From Unio delphinus (lineage: Eukaryota; Mollusca; Bivalvia; Unionida; Unionidae): 64,000 nt of DNA. This document shows, one piece after another, positions 1 to 8,196 of this stretch (position 1 is its first letter; every line of letters begins with the position of its first letter). The notes beneath the pieces are model-generated. The model worked only from the letters and a program-made list of their open reading frames with translations. It made no database searches and had not been told where the DNA came from. The stretch lies in assembly GCA_029339505.1 (NCBI GenBank), contig JAQISU010000118.1:7593001-7657000 (forward strand), given 5' to 3'. The position numbers and the translations under genes are program-made.

Positions 1-794
1 TAGGGTTTATCAATTCCAGTCAAAATTCACGGTTTGGAATCCTGATTCACGGTGACAGTTTTTTTGCCCTTGAGAATGGGTTCAAATTTATCCTTAATAA
101 TCCATTTGCCATTCTCACGGATAATGAATTTGATTCGGAAAAAATGACTTTTTTCCCCAACACGTGAAATGATCGCTGCTGCCTTTTCATCATTCATGGT
201 AGCGTCAACAACACCATCAATTCGAAATGTTGACCAACAATAAGATGCTCCATCACGCTTGAATTCATTAAAACAGTCTCTGATGGGTTTATCAAGAATT
301 TTATTCTTGGGTGTATTAGAAACTATATCAAGATTGAATTGAGCATCCTTCCATGATGATCTCATGTTTCCGTCTCTTGGACGTTTGTTACGTTTTTTGG
401 GTCTATCGCGATTAAATCTAGGATTGATTTTTAATAATCTCTTAAACTCTTTCATGTTTCCGTCTATTGTGCGTTTGTTACGCTTTTTGGGTCTATCGAG
501 ATTAAATTTAGGATTGATTTTCAATAATCTCTTAAACTCTTTCATGTTTCCGTCTCTTGGACGTTTGTTACGTTTGTTTCCGTCTATTGGACGTTTTTTG
601 GGTCTATCGAGATTAAATCTAGGATTGATTTTTAATAATCTCTTAAACTCTTTCATGTTTCCGTCTCTTGGACGTTTTTGACGTTTTTTTGGTCTATCGA
701 GATTAAATCTAGGATTGATTTTCAATAATCTCTTGAACTCTCTATCAGCATTGAATTTAGCATTTTTCGAAGTCAATCTCTTGAACTCCTTCAT
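1..794 (-). pseudogene. PolB-helicase-HNH fusion, N-terminal part, broken
   Basis: This is the 5' end of the replication protein that is complete in element 2 (53737-57654). The start at 794 matches the inner Met of that gene. The first ~150 residues are basic tandem repeats of the type MKEFKRLLKINPRFNLDR followed by KKR/RDGN. A non-repetitive domain follows (KDAQFNLDI, GASYCWSTFRIDG). A TGA at 27-29 (minus strand) replaces a Gly codon found in element 2, so the frame ends after 255 residues although the homology continues to the window edge. It is therefore called a pseudogene. The rest of the gene lies outside the window. Confidence 0.85.
364..745 (-). repeat. In-gene tandem repeats of the polymerase N-terminus
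   Basis: Imperfect units of about 81 bases, some shortened, each encode a basic block that begins MKEFKRLL and ends in KKR-rich sequence. Unit number and internal deletions differ from the copy in element 2, so the array expands and contracts in frame. Confidence 0.85.
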
Positions 795-836
795 GCTATA
801 TAAAAAACAAACATTTAAATGAAAGTTTTATGTATA
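795..836. promoter_or_regulatory. Divergent promoter gap, polymerase / zinc protein
   Basis: Only about 40 bases separate the minus-strand polymerase start (794) from the likely plus-strand start at 837. The gap is AT-rich, with TATATAAA near 797 and TATGTATA directly before ATG 837. The matching gap in element 2 (57655-57696) keeps the same layout. Confidence 0.5.
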
Positions 837-1214
837 ATGAATCACTGCAAATGGCTCATGATGGGAAATGTAACCCCGTGTAACAAATCATGCAGAAAAA
901 ATGAATACTGTAGGTATCATATGCAAAGTTTTCGACGTGGAAGTCTTGGTCCGTTACCCTGTATTCGATGTGGGGTTGGGGTTAAGGGAAGATCACAATT
1001 GTGTATTGATTGTGGTGGTAAGCGATATAGGGAATTGAAGCGTTATTATGATAAAAGAATAAAAAATGGACAATCCATCAGAAATTATGACCCTGAAAAA
1101 GCCCTTGACCCTGACAACATCAAGGATAAAATCATAAGAACCCCGCAAGACTATATCGAAAGATTTTCCAGTGATGTAATTATTGAACCAAACACTGAAT
1201 TAGACAAACAATAG
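837..1214 (+). CDS. Small zinc-binding protein
   Basis: The product has 125 residues. The N-terminal half is rich in Cys and His: NHCKW, then PCNKSC, then EYCRYH, followed by a second cluster PCIRCGVGV...QLCIDCGG that looks like a zinc ribbon. A basic segment RYRELKRYYDKR follows. The function is unknown; DNA or RNA binding is only a guess from the zinc clusters and basic charge. An upstream Met at 819 is in frame, but the six codons before 837 differ between elements 1 and 2, while the TATA-like sequence just before 837 is kept, so 837 is chosen. The gene is divergent from the polymerase and may share its promoter. The element 2 copy is broken. Confidence 0.75.
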   Translation: MNHCKWLMMGNVTPCNKSCRKNEYCRYHMQSFRRGSLGPLPCIRCGVGVKGRSQLCIDCGGKRYRELKRYYDKRIKNGQSIRNYDPEKALDPDNIKDKIIRTPQDYIERFSSDVIIEPNTELDKQ

Positions 1215-1224
1215 AATAGTATAT

Positions 1225-1719
1225 ATGGACCAAGAATTCAGACCACATCCAGTGATTACAAAATATGAAGCATCCAGTGATGGTACTGTCAGAAACCGTA
1301 GACTAAAGAAACCGGTCGGTGTTGTGAATAATCAAGGGTATTTGAAGTTTACTGTTGGAAAGAAAAATTATCTCATTCATCGTTTCGTATTTGAATGTTT
1401 TAATGGATTGATCAAAGATGGTTTTGTTATTTATCACAAGGATTCTAATCCAAAGAATAATTCTGTATCAAATCTGCAGGCTATCACACTGAGTGAGAAT
1501 TCCAAACGAGGAAGAGCTGGCACTTGCAAAACGGTTTGGAAGAGACCTGTGACATCTTTGAATACAACAACTAATGAAGAAAAAATATTTCAATCATTAT
1601 ATGAAGCCGGTAAATTTTTCGATATTTGTGGACCGTCAGTACGAAAAGTTGCAGAGGGGGTTTATCGATCGGCTATTTCAAAAAAGACGGGGCAAAAAGT
1701 TCAATTTAGTTATGTCTAA
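1225..1719 (+). CDS. NUMOD4/HNH endonuclease-like protein
   Basis: The product has 164 residues. Residues ~12-26 (TKYEASSDGTVRNRR) resemble a NUMOD4 segment. The HNH core includes His52 (HRFVFECF), His71 and the N-rich stretch SNPKNNS at 74-80. The C-terminal ~50 residues (SLNTTTNEEKIFQS...AGKFFDI) resemble a NUMOD1-type DNA-binding module. This is the usual build of phage and giant-virus homing-type nucleases. The residue before His71 is Tyr, where element 2 has the more typical Asp (VIDHIDSN), so this copy may be catalytically weak. ATG follows GTATAT directly. The stop overlaps the ATG of a short upstream extension of the next gene. Confidence 0.8.
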   Translation: MDQEFRPHPVITKYEASSDGTVRNRRLKKPVGVVNNQGYLKFTVGKKNYLIHRFVFECFNGLIKDGFVIYHKDSNPKNNSVSNLQAITLSENSKRGRAGTCKTVWKRPVTSLNTTTNEEKIFQSLYEAGKFFDICGPSVRKVAEGVYRSAISKKTGQKVQFSYV

Positions 1720-1763
1720 TGCGTCATAATTTCCAATTAGAGATATGTCATACTTATAGAATA

Positions 1764-2120
1764 ATGAATTCTGAAAACATGAATAGCATCATAGTTGAAA
1801 TAGCAAAATTGAAAAATCAGGATATCAAACTATCAGATGGATTAAATCCTGACCAAATTGTGTCTGATTTTCAGGATATAGAATACGGGGTTAGCACTAA
1901 CAAATATATGCTACCCAAGAAATATGCACTCATCAAAAAAATTCAGAATTCTATTAAAGACTCTCTTTCATTTTCCAGTGACATCAGTGTGTTCGTCCCG
2001 TTGTATACTATCGTAGAAGGAATACGAAAAGAATTAGGTAACGAATATGAATTGAAAAAAGAAGTCAACTCTAAAATTAGAAACCTACGAGCATTAATTC
2101 AAGAAAATGAACAATTTTGA
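1764..2120 (+). CDS. Conserved hypothetical protein, 118 residues
   Basis: I do not recognise a family. The protein is mostly charged and helical (ending VNSKIRNLRALIQENEQF). The element 2 copy (58653-59009) is nearly identical, which supports it as a real gene. An in-frame Met lies at 1719, but the 15 codons between 1719 and 1764 differ mostly at amino-acid-changing positions between the two copies, whereas ATAGAATA just before ATG 1764 is kept, so 1764 is preferred. It is the last gene before the spacer that leads into the capsid block. Confidence 0.7.
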   Translation: MNSENMNSIIVEIAKLKNQDIKLSDGLNPDQIVSDFQDIEYGVSTNKYMLPKKYALIKKIQNSIKDSLSFSSDISVFVPLYTIVEGIRKELGNEYELKKEVNSKIRNLRALIQENEQF

Positions 2121-2477
2121 TTGCCCGACCATTGATTGCCCGACCATTGATTGCCCGACCATTTATCATTCCGACCATTATCATTCCGACCCTCATTTTT
2201 TTTAGCCGACCCTCAAGGGGGATGTCAAAAATCGATGGACGATGTGTCAGATTGATCAATGAAAAAGTGGGGAAACTCACAGTATTATTTATTTTATATA
2301 CAATTATGTGACTTTCCCCATCATTTATAGAAGCTGTTATAGGATGAAATAACACTTCCATGACCGTGTTAAAAATCATCCGACATGTCACTGATGTCAA
2401 AAAGGGAGTTGCACGATGGTGTTAGGTCGGATTAAAAAATTGTTTTACAATTGAAAAATGGTTTCTGATTTCAAATA
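2121..2477. other. Spacer between early and capsid genes, with short CCGACC repeats
   Basis: No convincing gene is seen. The first ~100 bases contain several close copies of TTGCCCGACCATTGA and shorter CCGACC units. The middle (2255-2360) is conserved with element 2 up to GAAATAACACTT, ending at 2365. Element 3 is inserted directly after the equivalent bases in element 2, so this stretch is the empty site. Confidence 0.7.
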
Positions 2478-3672
2478 ATGGTCAATGAAGCATTAACAAC
2501 CCGACTGGCTCGTGAGCGACTAGATGCAATTAAGAAATTTATACCAATTCGCGACTCTGTCAGGAATAAACTGCAACAACGACAGAGTTTACAAACTGAT
2601 TTTGCTCTGGGGTCTGAAGAGTTGTTTAAACCAGTAACCACAGCAACGAAGGGGGTAGAGCATGCTATACTGGGAGATGATCCTGACGGTAAGAGAAAGG
2701 AAGAGGGTCTTATTTCTGTACTCGAAAAAATAGCAGCGAAAACTGAACAAACTGAAAAAACTGATCCGAAAAAAACGACTGTTTCTCTGTTGAATAAATT
2801 TACTGATCATGCTAAAATATTAATAAAAAAACCTAGTTTATTGAAATCAAAGGATTATCAAGCCTTTGGTAATTTTGCTGCTCAAAGCTATAATTCAAAA
2901 AAAGATTTTTTAAAGGACGAGTATAAAAATGATAGAATATCAAGTAATGATTGGTTCGATTATTTGTATAAACTAAATAAAGGGATTGGTCGTTTGAATA
3001 AGGATGAGATAGGATACAAGGAATTTCAAAGGGGGATTAGTAATTATAAAAGAGAACAAATAGAAGAGCGACAACGAGAAATAGAAGAACGACGTCAAAC
3101 ACCAACACGAAGACAAACAAGAAGACAAAAAAAACAACAACTACCACCTGATGATGATGATGATTTAGAAGAACGACGTCAAACACCAACACGGAGACAA
3201 AAAAAACAACAACTACCACCTGATGATGATGATGATTTAGAAGAACGACGTCAAACACCAACATGGAGACAAAAAAAACAACAACTACCACCTGATGATG
3301 ATGATGATTTAGAAGAACGACGTCAAACACCAACACGGAGACAAAAAAAAACAACAACTACCACCTGATGATGATGATGATACTCTTGATTATTTACAAA
3401 CCACGGATACAGACAAACTAGATGAAGCAGCTGGCTATAGCGGAAGTGGATTAGGAAATCCAAGGATTGGAAACATTTGTCCTGATAGTGTTATCAATGA
3501 TATATCACGATTAGATGTTCTCATCGGAGGAAAACGAGCTGGAAATAACTCTCCAGAAATAATTAATGAAGCAGCTGATATCTGTAGACGGTTATTTGCC
3601 GGCGGTATCATGGATATCAAAACCTATCGAGATTTCATTGACGAGTTAGCAAATGGGTATCATAGCGATTAA
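2478..3672 (+). pseudogene. Hypothetical element protein with acidic/basic repeats, frameshifted
   Basis: Reading opens at 2478 and runs 296 residues, then stops after a run of nine A (3343-3351). The three earlier repeat units have eight A at the same place. Beyond the run, another frame continues without a stop to 3672 and ends in YHSD. So a one-base insertion splits a protein of about 400 residues. The N-terminal ~190 residues are helical and non-repetitive. The middle has units of 24 residues (RRQTPTRRQKKQQLPPDDDDD). The C-terminal ~80 residues contain GSGLGNPRIGN and DICRRLFAGGIMD. The family is unknown; the position just before the capsid genes suggests a virion or assembly role. Assembly error or ribosomal slippage are alternatives to decay. 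Confidence 0.65.
3090..3380 (+). repeat. 72-bp in-frame tandem repeat
   Basis: About four units encode alternating basic (TRRQKK) and acidic (DDDDD) blocks. The last unit has an extra A in its A-run, which breaks the frame. Confidence 0.85.
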
Positions 3673-3705
3673 ATAACAATTGAAAACACTATTGTTTTTA
3701 TAATA

Positions 3706-4137
3706 ATGATCATCCATTACAATCATGATAAACCAACCCCCGTCTATGTAGTTAATTCACGGTTTCCAGTTTATAGAGCATACTACGGAGATGGCCTCGG
3801 CAATACCATTTTAGGATTCTTTTCAAGAATGGCCCCAAAAGTGATGCCGTTAGCTAAACAATTATCAATGAAAGCCATTGATGTTATTCGTGATAAGGGT
3901 ATCAGTACTGTTGGAAATCTTGCCGGGAAAGCGTTTTCAACTGCGAAGGATAAAATAACATCATTAGTGGGGCGAAAAAAGAAACCGTTACCGTCTACAG
4001 AAGAAATGTCTGCAAGTGTTAGTAAAATTATAAATAACGCAGTAGATGAAAAACTAGCGTCGATGGTAAATCAAGGGGATCAAAGCAATATTGCAAACAT
4101 GATAGCAGGAAGTGGCCTTAAAAAACTACGACGATGA
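3706..4137 (+). CDS. Small basic core/minor capsid-like protein
   Basis: The product has 143 residues. After a short N-terminus comes a Gly-containing hydrophobic stretch GDGLGNTILGFFSRMAPKVM, then helical segments, a basic patch GRKKKPLP and a basic C-terminus GSGLKKLRR. Small proteins of this type sit just before the major capsid gene in adintovirus-like elements and are compared to adenovirus core or pVI-like proteins. That link is inference from position and composition, not a clear motif match. ATG is preceded by TTTTTATAATA. An inverted pair AACAAT/ATTGTT lies upstream. Confidence 0.6.
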   Translation: MIIHYNHDKPTPVYVVNSRFPVYRAYYGDGLGNTILGFFSRMAPKVMPLAKQLSMKAIDVIRDKGISTVGNLAGKAFSTAKDKITSLVGRKKKPLPSTEEMSASVSKIINNAVDEKLASMVNQGDQSNIANMIAGSGLKKLRR

Positions 4138-4142
4138 AAATG

Positions 4143-4165
4143 GAAAAATCGTTTACGATTTCACT
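4143..4165. promoter_or_regulatory. Palindrome between 3706-4137 gene and MCP
   Basis: AAATCGTTTACGATTT is a perfect 16-base palindrome in the short gap before the major capsid gene. It could be an operator, a transcript-end hairpin or a late promoter element. Its position resembles that of the palindrome before the membrane gene at 7526-7541. Confidence 0.4.
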
Positions 4166-4191
4166 ATTTAGACTCTGATAAATAGAATAAA

Positions 4192-5610
4192 ATGTTCAAA
4201 AAATCACATGATCCGGCGTTTGATATAGACGCCCCAGTTGGCAAGGATGATTCTGTACGCGATTATCAATATTACGCCTATCATGCCATAGACTCAAATA
4301 GTCGAGCAAGAATTGATCTTCAAGTCCATGATACCAGTAAATACTTTTTGCCCTGTGAAGCATTTATTGAAGTCGAAGGAGAAATTGTAACAGCTGCTGA
4401 TACTACTGCTGTACCAGCACCGTATCCAGCTGGTACTCAAGTCGGTTTTGTCAATAATGGTATTATGGCGCTATTTGAGAGTGCTAGATATCTCATTGAT
4501 GGAAAAGAAATTGAGTCCATAGATCGTGATGTTGATGTGGCCACAACAATCATAGGGTTAGCGAGATATTCTGATGATTATACAAGATCAGCAGGACCCT
4601 CTATGATGTTTGCAAAAGATGGTAAGAATACCGCTGGTGGAAATCCATTTGTTGTAAGACGACCAAAGAATAATGCTGGCACCGCTAATATTGATGCCGA
4701 AGATATGATTATAAACAACGATGTTAATTTCAATCTAGGAGCTGCAACACGAAACGCAATGTTGGGAGTAGGGCGTAAATCATTTTCATGTGCGATTCCA
4801 CTGCATCATATTTTTGGATTCTGTAGAAACGTCAGAAAAGTTATCTACGGGGCGAAGCATACAGTATCGCTTGTACGAAAGAGTGATGATAACGACGCAA
4901 TTTGGAGGACTCCAGCAAACCCAGCTGCAGCACATATAAATGATGATGCCGGTAAAGTCAATTTAACAAAAATATCATTGTGGATGCCAGTGTTGACTCC
5001 AGCAATCACCGCAGAACAACGACTACTATCATTTATGGACCAAGGAGGAAAGTCGTTGTTGAGTTGGCTAACCGTGAGTACAGATGTGAAGCAATCAAAT
5101 ATCAACGGGTTATTCACTTGGAACCTAGCATCAAAACAAGGCGTTTCTGCGCCACGTCATATATTTATTGCATTACAGGATAACGCACGAGTTGGCAATC
5201 AACTCTCCAGTCATATGATATTTGATCAATTAGGTGTGAAAGACGTCTCACTGAGAATAAACGGCCAGCAGGAACCATCTGAGGATATACAACTTAATTA
5301 CACAGAAAATCATATTGCACGAGTTTATCATCGTCTGTTGTCATTTATGGCACGCGATCAAAATGTGGATACTGGTTTGCAAATATCACAATTTGATTTT
5401 AAAAATCTGTATCCGATCTACTACTTCTCACTGGAACATCTCGATTTGACAAGACAGTCAGTTGTTGATATACACTTTAGAGCTAATGTGACTCGTGGTG
5501 CTATTGCTGATTATAGAGCGGTTGCTGTCATTCTCAGTGATAAATCAATGCTACTCGAAGGTGTTGGTGGAAGAATGAGAGTGGTAGATGCCCCAGTAGA
5601 AAATCTTTGA
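4192..5610 (+). CDS. MCP: Major capsid protein (double jelly-roll type)
   Basis: The product has 472 residues, the usual length for Polinton/adintovirus major capsid proteins. Recognised features are the N-terminal block VRDYQYYAYHAIDSNSRARI, the segment ALFESARYLIDGKEIESID and a C-terminal region rich in beta-type sequence (DIHFRANVTRGAIADYRAV). By family knowledge it forms hexon-like trimers that tile an icosahedral shell. The gene is intact. Start 4192 is preceded by AATAGAATAAA. It sits between the small core-like gene and the pX-like gene, the normal late block. Assignment is from the overall pattern and context. Confidence 0.85.
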   Translation: MFKKSHDPAFDIDAPVGKDDSVRDYQYYAYHAIDSNSRARIDLQVHDTSKYFLPCEAFIEVEGEIVTAADTTAVPAPYPAGTQVGFVNNGIMALFESARYLIDGKEIESIDRDVDVATTIIGLARYSDDYTRSAGPSMMFAKDGKNTAGGNPFVVRRPKNNAGTANIDAEDMIINNDVNFNLGAATRNAMLGVGRKSFSCAIPLHHIFGFCRNVRKVIYGAKHTVSLVRKSDDNDAIWRTPANPAAAHINDDAGKVNLTKISLWMPVLTPAITAEQRLLSFMDQGGKSLLSWLTVSTDVKQSNINGLFTWNLASKQGVSAPRHIFIALQDNARVGNQLSSHMIFDQLGVKDVSLRINGQQEPSEDIQLNYTENHIARVYHRLLSFMARDQNVDTGLQISQFDFKNLYPIYYFSLEHLDLTRQSVVDIHFRANVTRGAIADYRAVAVILSDKSMLLEGVGGRMRVVDAPVENL

Positions 5611-5659
5611 ACGATTTTTCTCGATTTTTCATTGAATTAGAATCAATCAATTATATATA

Positions 5660-6199
5660 ATGTCATATAGTGTTATTAGTGTTACGTTAACTCCTGGTCA
5701 AATCAAAAAATTGCAATCAGAATCGGCTAAAAAATGTGGAACCACAATCACGTTGAAACCCAGCCAAATGACTGGTGGTGAAAATAAATTATCGCTGACA
5801 ACTCGTCAGGTGAAACATTTCAATGATGCTTTCAAGGATAAAAAGGGAGTTCAGATTACTCTCTCTGCGGCTGCTATTAAAAATATGATGAAAACAGGCG
5901 GTATATTTCCATTGTTAGCTGCAATACCAGCATTGATTGCAGCAGCAGCCCCAGCGGTGGCTAAAGCAGCAGCGTTAGGAGCCGTTGGTACTGCAGCAGG
6001 AATGACACTAAAAAAGGCAACTGGACAAGGATATAAAAAAAAGAGACGATCCGTTCAAGGATTGGGTCTAAGACTACCAGGAACCCCGTATTCATGGTAC
6101 AGCGGAAAGGGTCTAAGACTACCAGGAACCCCGTATTCATGGTACAGCGGGAGATCCGTTCACGGATCAGGCCTGAGACTACCAGGAACGGTTTATTAA
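5660..6199 (+). CDS. pX-like core protein
   Basis: The product has 179 residues. The N-terminal half carries two related blocks: LTPGQIKKLQ...TTITLKPSQMTGG and LSLTTRQVKHFNDAFKDKKG. Then come GGIFPLLAAIPALIAAAAP (a hydrophobic helix), a basic KKKRR patch and two and a half repeats of LRLPGTPYSWYSG. This layout matches the adenovirus pX-like proteins of adintovirus-type elements, thought to be DNA-condensing or membrane-active virion components. ATG follows TATATATA directly. A relative with the same ending is at 63547-64000. Confidence 0.75.
   Translation: MSYSVISVTLTPGQIKKLQSESAKKCGTTITLKPSQMTGGENKLSLTTRQVKHFNDAFKDKKGVQITLSAAAIKNMMKTGGIFPLLAAIPALIAAAAPAVAKAAALGAVGTAAGMTLKKATGQGYKKKRRSVQGLGLRLPGTPYSWYSGKGLRLPGTPYSWYSGRSVHGSGLRLPGTVY
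6064..6195 (+). repeat. Short in-gene repeats (LPGTPYSWYSG)
   Basis: About 2.5 units of 45-48 bases at the 3' end of the pX-like gene. The element 3 copy has a different number of units. Confidence 0.8.
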
Positions 6200-6252
6200 T
6201 TCAGAAATCTTCAATTTCCGAACCTATGGTTCCCAAATCTTCGATTGTTCCA

Positions 6253-6690
6253 ATGTCCAATTTTGATTTAATGGATGCTGCTAAAAAACTAGTGATTAAA
6301 AATTTCAGAGGTGTTTTTATGAAAGATCAATTACCACATCAACCAAACAAAACTGAAACAGGTATTATTAATCTCGATAACAGCACCGGACCTGGAACTC
6401 ACTGGGTTGCATACGCTATTGATCCACGTGGGATTGTCTATTTTGATTCATATGGATTAGCCCCACCAAAAGAGTTTATGCGGTATATAAAAACCCTTCC
6501 AATGAAGACTTGGTATTCTACGCTACCAACACAACAAATCAATGACCCACCAATATGCGGCAGTGAAGTATTAAATGTCCTTGATGCTATTTCTAACTCC
6601 TTGGGTAACTCAAGGGGAAAACCACCACACATTGTCGTAAATGACTACACCAGCAATCGCTTTTTAGAGAGAGAAAGAGTTTTACAATAA
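6253..6690 (+). CDS. Adenain-like cysteine protease
   Basis: The product has 145 residues from MSNFDLMDAAKKL. Catalytic residues are visible in adenain order: His50 (GTHWVAYAID), Asp65 (YFDSYG), Gln94 (LPTQQ) and Cys102 (PPICGSEVLNVL). The block NFRGVFMKDQLP near residue 17 is typical of adintovirus proteases. The enzyme would mature capsid and core precursors inside the virion. The frame is open further upstream to 6094, but that part overlaps the repeat end of the pX-like gene; the Met at 6253 matches the family and the element 3 copy. The fiber-like gene begins two bases after its stop. Confidence 0.85.
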   Translation: MSNFDLMDAAKKLVIKNFRGVFMKDQLPHQPNKTETGIINLDNSTGPGTHWVAYAIDPRGIVYFDSYGLAPPKEFMRYIKTLPMKTWYSTLPTQQINDPPICGSEVLNVLDAISNSLGNSRGKPPHIVVNDYTSNRFLERERVLQ

Positions 6691-6691
6691 C

Positions 6692-7522
6692 ATGATTGAT
6701 ATTTGGGGAAGACCTCTGAAACCCAAACCCGATGACACTGCAACCGGTGATATAACAAAAAAAATTAAAGATGAAATCGCTGAGACGTTGAACTTAACAA
6801 GTGTTGACCCGAATGAAATAGTTGTATTTCAAGACAAACAGGGTAAATTGAAATCTAGTAATATTTCTCTGGATGATATTTTAGTTAAACAACAAAACGC
6901 AATCGAGGATACTATCGCGTTATTTTCCGATCAGGGTAAACTCAAACCGGGTGTACTTTTTTCGACGATTACAGATCGATTTAAAACTCTTAACGATTCT
7001 GCGTTAGAACTAGCAACACTTCAATCTAAAACCGAAGAACACATAAAACAGTTTACCGCATTTCGTAGAAATATCATTGATAAATTTATTGGAACTACAT
7101 TCGATAAAATTGAACTAAAACTCCCTGATATTAAAAAATCCATCGATGAGACGAAAAACTTCATCGAAGCCGTCAAAGGTGATCTTTCGAGGATGATAAC
7201 AGTTATTGAAAAAACAAAAATTCCTCATGAGAAAACCAACAACGTGGTATACACAATCCAACACGGATCATTTGAGTGGACACCTGAAAACAACAAATTA
7301 GACATCACTGCAACAGTTAAGGGTATTTATCGATTAACAATAGTGAGAACGACTCAATTTAATATTTCATCGTCCAGTTCATCCGGGGTCAATAATACGA
7401 TTTCAACGATCATCGACAAGGATACAACTGAACAGTTCACGTTAATAGCTACTGATAAAAATTTGGTTAGGGTTACAACAACGTGGTATGTGGAATTCGT
7501 AGCGGATTTAAGTAAATCGTAA
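6692..7522 (+). CDS. Fiber-like protein, short form
   Basis: The product has 276 residues. The first ~90 residues (IDIWGRPL..., EIAETLNLTSVDPNEIVVFQ, QGKLKSSNIS) are close to those of the 503-residue element 3 protein. Residues ~95-190 look like a coiled-coil shaft. The C-terminal ~85 residues (VVYTIQHGSFEW to WYVEFVADLSKS) look like a beta-rich head, with a Ser run in a loop. By position and build it is probably a trimeric spike or fiber anchored by its N-terminus. The head and shaft differ strongly from element 3. Receptor binding is inference. Start 6692 directly follows the protease stop. Confidence 0.65.
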   Translation: MIDIWGRPLKPKPDDTATGDITKKIKDEIAETLNLTSVDPNEIVVFQDKQGKLKSSNISLDDILVKQQNAIEDTIALFSDQGKLKPGVLFSTITDRFKTLNDSALELATLQSKTEEHIKQFTAFRRNIIDKFIGTTFDKIELKLPDIKKSIDETKNFIEAVKGDLSRMITVIEKTKIPHEKTNNVVYTIQHGSFEWTPENNKLDITATVKGIYRLTIVRTTQFNISSSSSSGVNNTISTIIDKDTTEQFTLIATDKNLVRVTTTWYVEFVADLSKS

Positions 7523-7525
7523 TTG

Positions 7526-7551
7526 AAAACGCTAGCGTATTTAAAATAAAA
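7526..7551 (+). promoter_or_regulatory. Palindrome plus AT-rich start context before membrane gene
   Basis: AACGCTAGCGT is followed by TATTTAAAATAAAA and then ATG 7552. The same core, as a longer palindrome, recurs at 53479 and 54914 in element 2. The element 3 copy of the gap is degenerate at the core (ACTAGCGGG). Confidence 0.4.
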
Positions 7552-8196
7552 ATGATTTCATCATCGCAATATCGCTATGATCAGGTCAGAGAATATCAAA
7601 CTAGACTCAAAACCTTGTCTGAGGAGTATGAATTGAAAATTAAAAAATATCGCAGGAGAATTACCGCAATTGATGTTACTGTGTACGCTGTGAGTGGTGT
7701 AATCACCGGAGCTGGTATTATACTGTCTTCAGTGACAATGATGGCTCCGATAGCTGTTCCAATTTGCATTTCTGCGGCAACAACAATCGCTGGAATAATT
7801 TCAATAATCACAAAAAAAATATCCTCATGCAGCCAACGGAAACTACAAGACTACATAATTCAATTTCATGTTGTGTCCACTGCATACTCGCAATTATCCT
7901 CATTGATATCGTCATCGCTCGATGATACAATTATATGAGAGAGTGAGTTTTCAGCGATGGTAGATATATATGATTCTGCGATGTCAAAATTAGAAATACA
8001 ACATGAGTATAATAACAATGACAACACAGATGGAATTACTTCAACAAATAGTGGAGAACACAAACCCAGTACAAACAAGCATGATCTCAATAACCTCAAC
8101 GAATCCAGAATTCAGTGTGAATTTCCCCTCTCCGGTCCCAGTGAAGGAGATAGCGCTAGCAAAATTACGAGTATACCACAGTTGGCCAAATATTAG
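7552..8196 (+). pseudogene. Membrane protein, interrupted by TGA
   Basis: The frame starts YDQVREYQTRLKTLSEEY (helical, charged), then has two hydrophobic segments (TVYAVSGVITGAGIILSSV and MAPIAVPICISAATTIAGI), then a Ser-rich end. A TGA at 7936-7938 stops it at 128 residues, where element 3 has a Ser codon. The same frame stays open after the stop to 8196 and overlaps the start of the minor capsid gene by about 190 bases. The element 3 copy is uninterrupted at this point. Two membrane spans suggest a virion or host-membrane protein; the function is unknown. It may still be used as a 128-residue form. Confidence 0.65.

Noticed and set aside
4845..5117. 90-residue minus-strand frame inside the major capsid gene
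   Set aside because: Shadow of the capsid gene; not conserved or supported.
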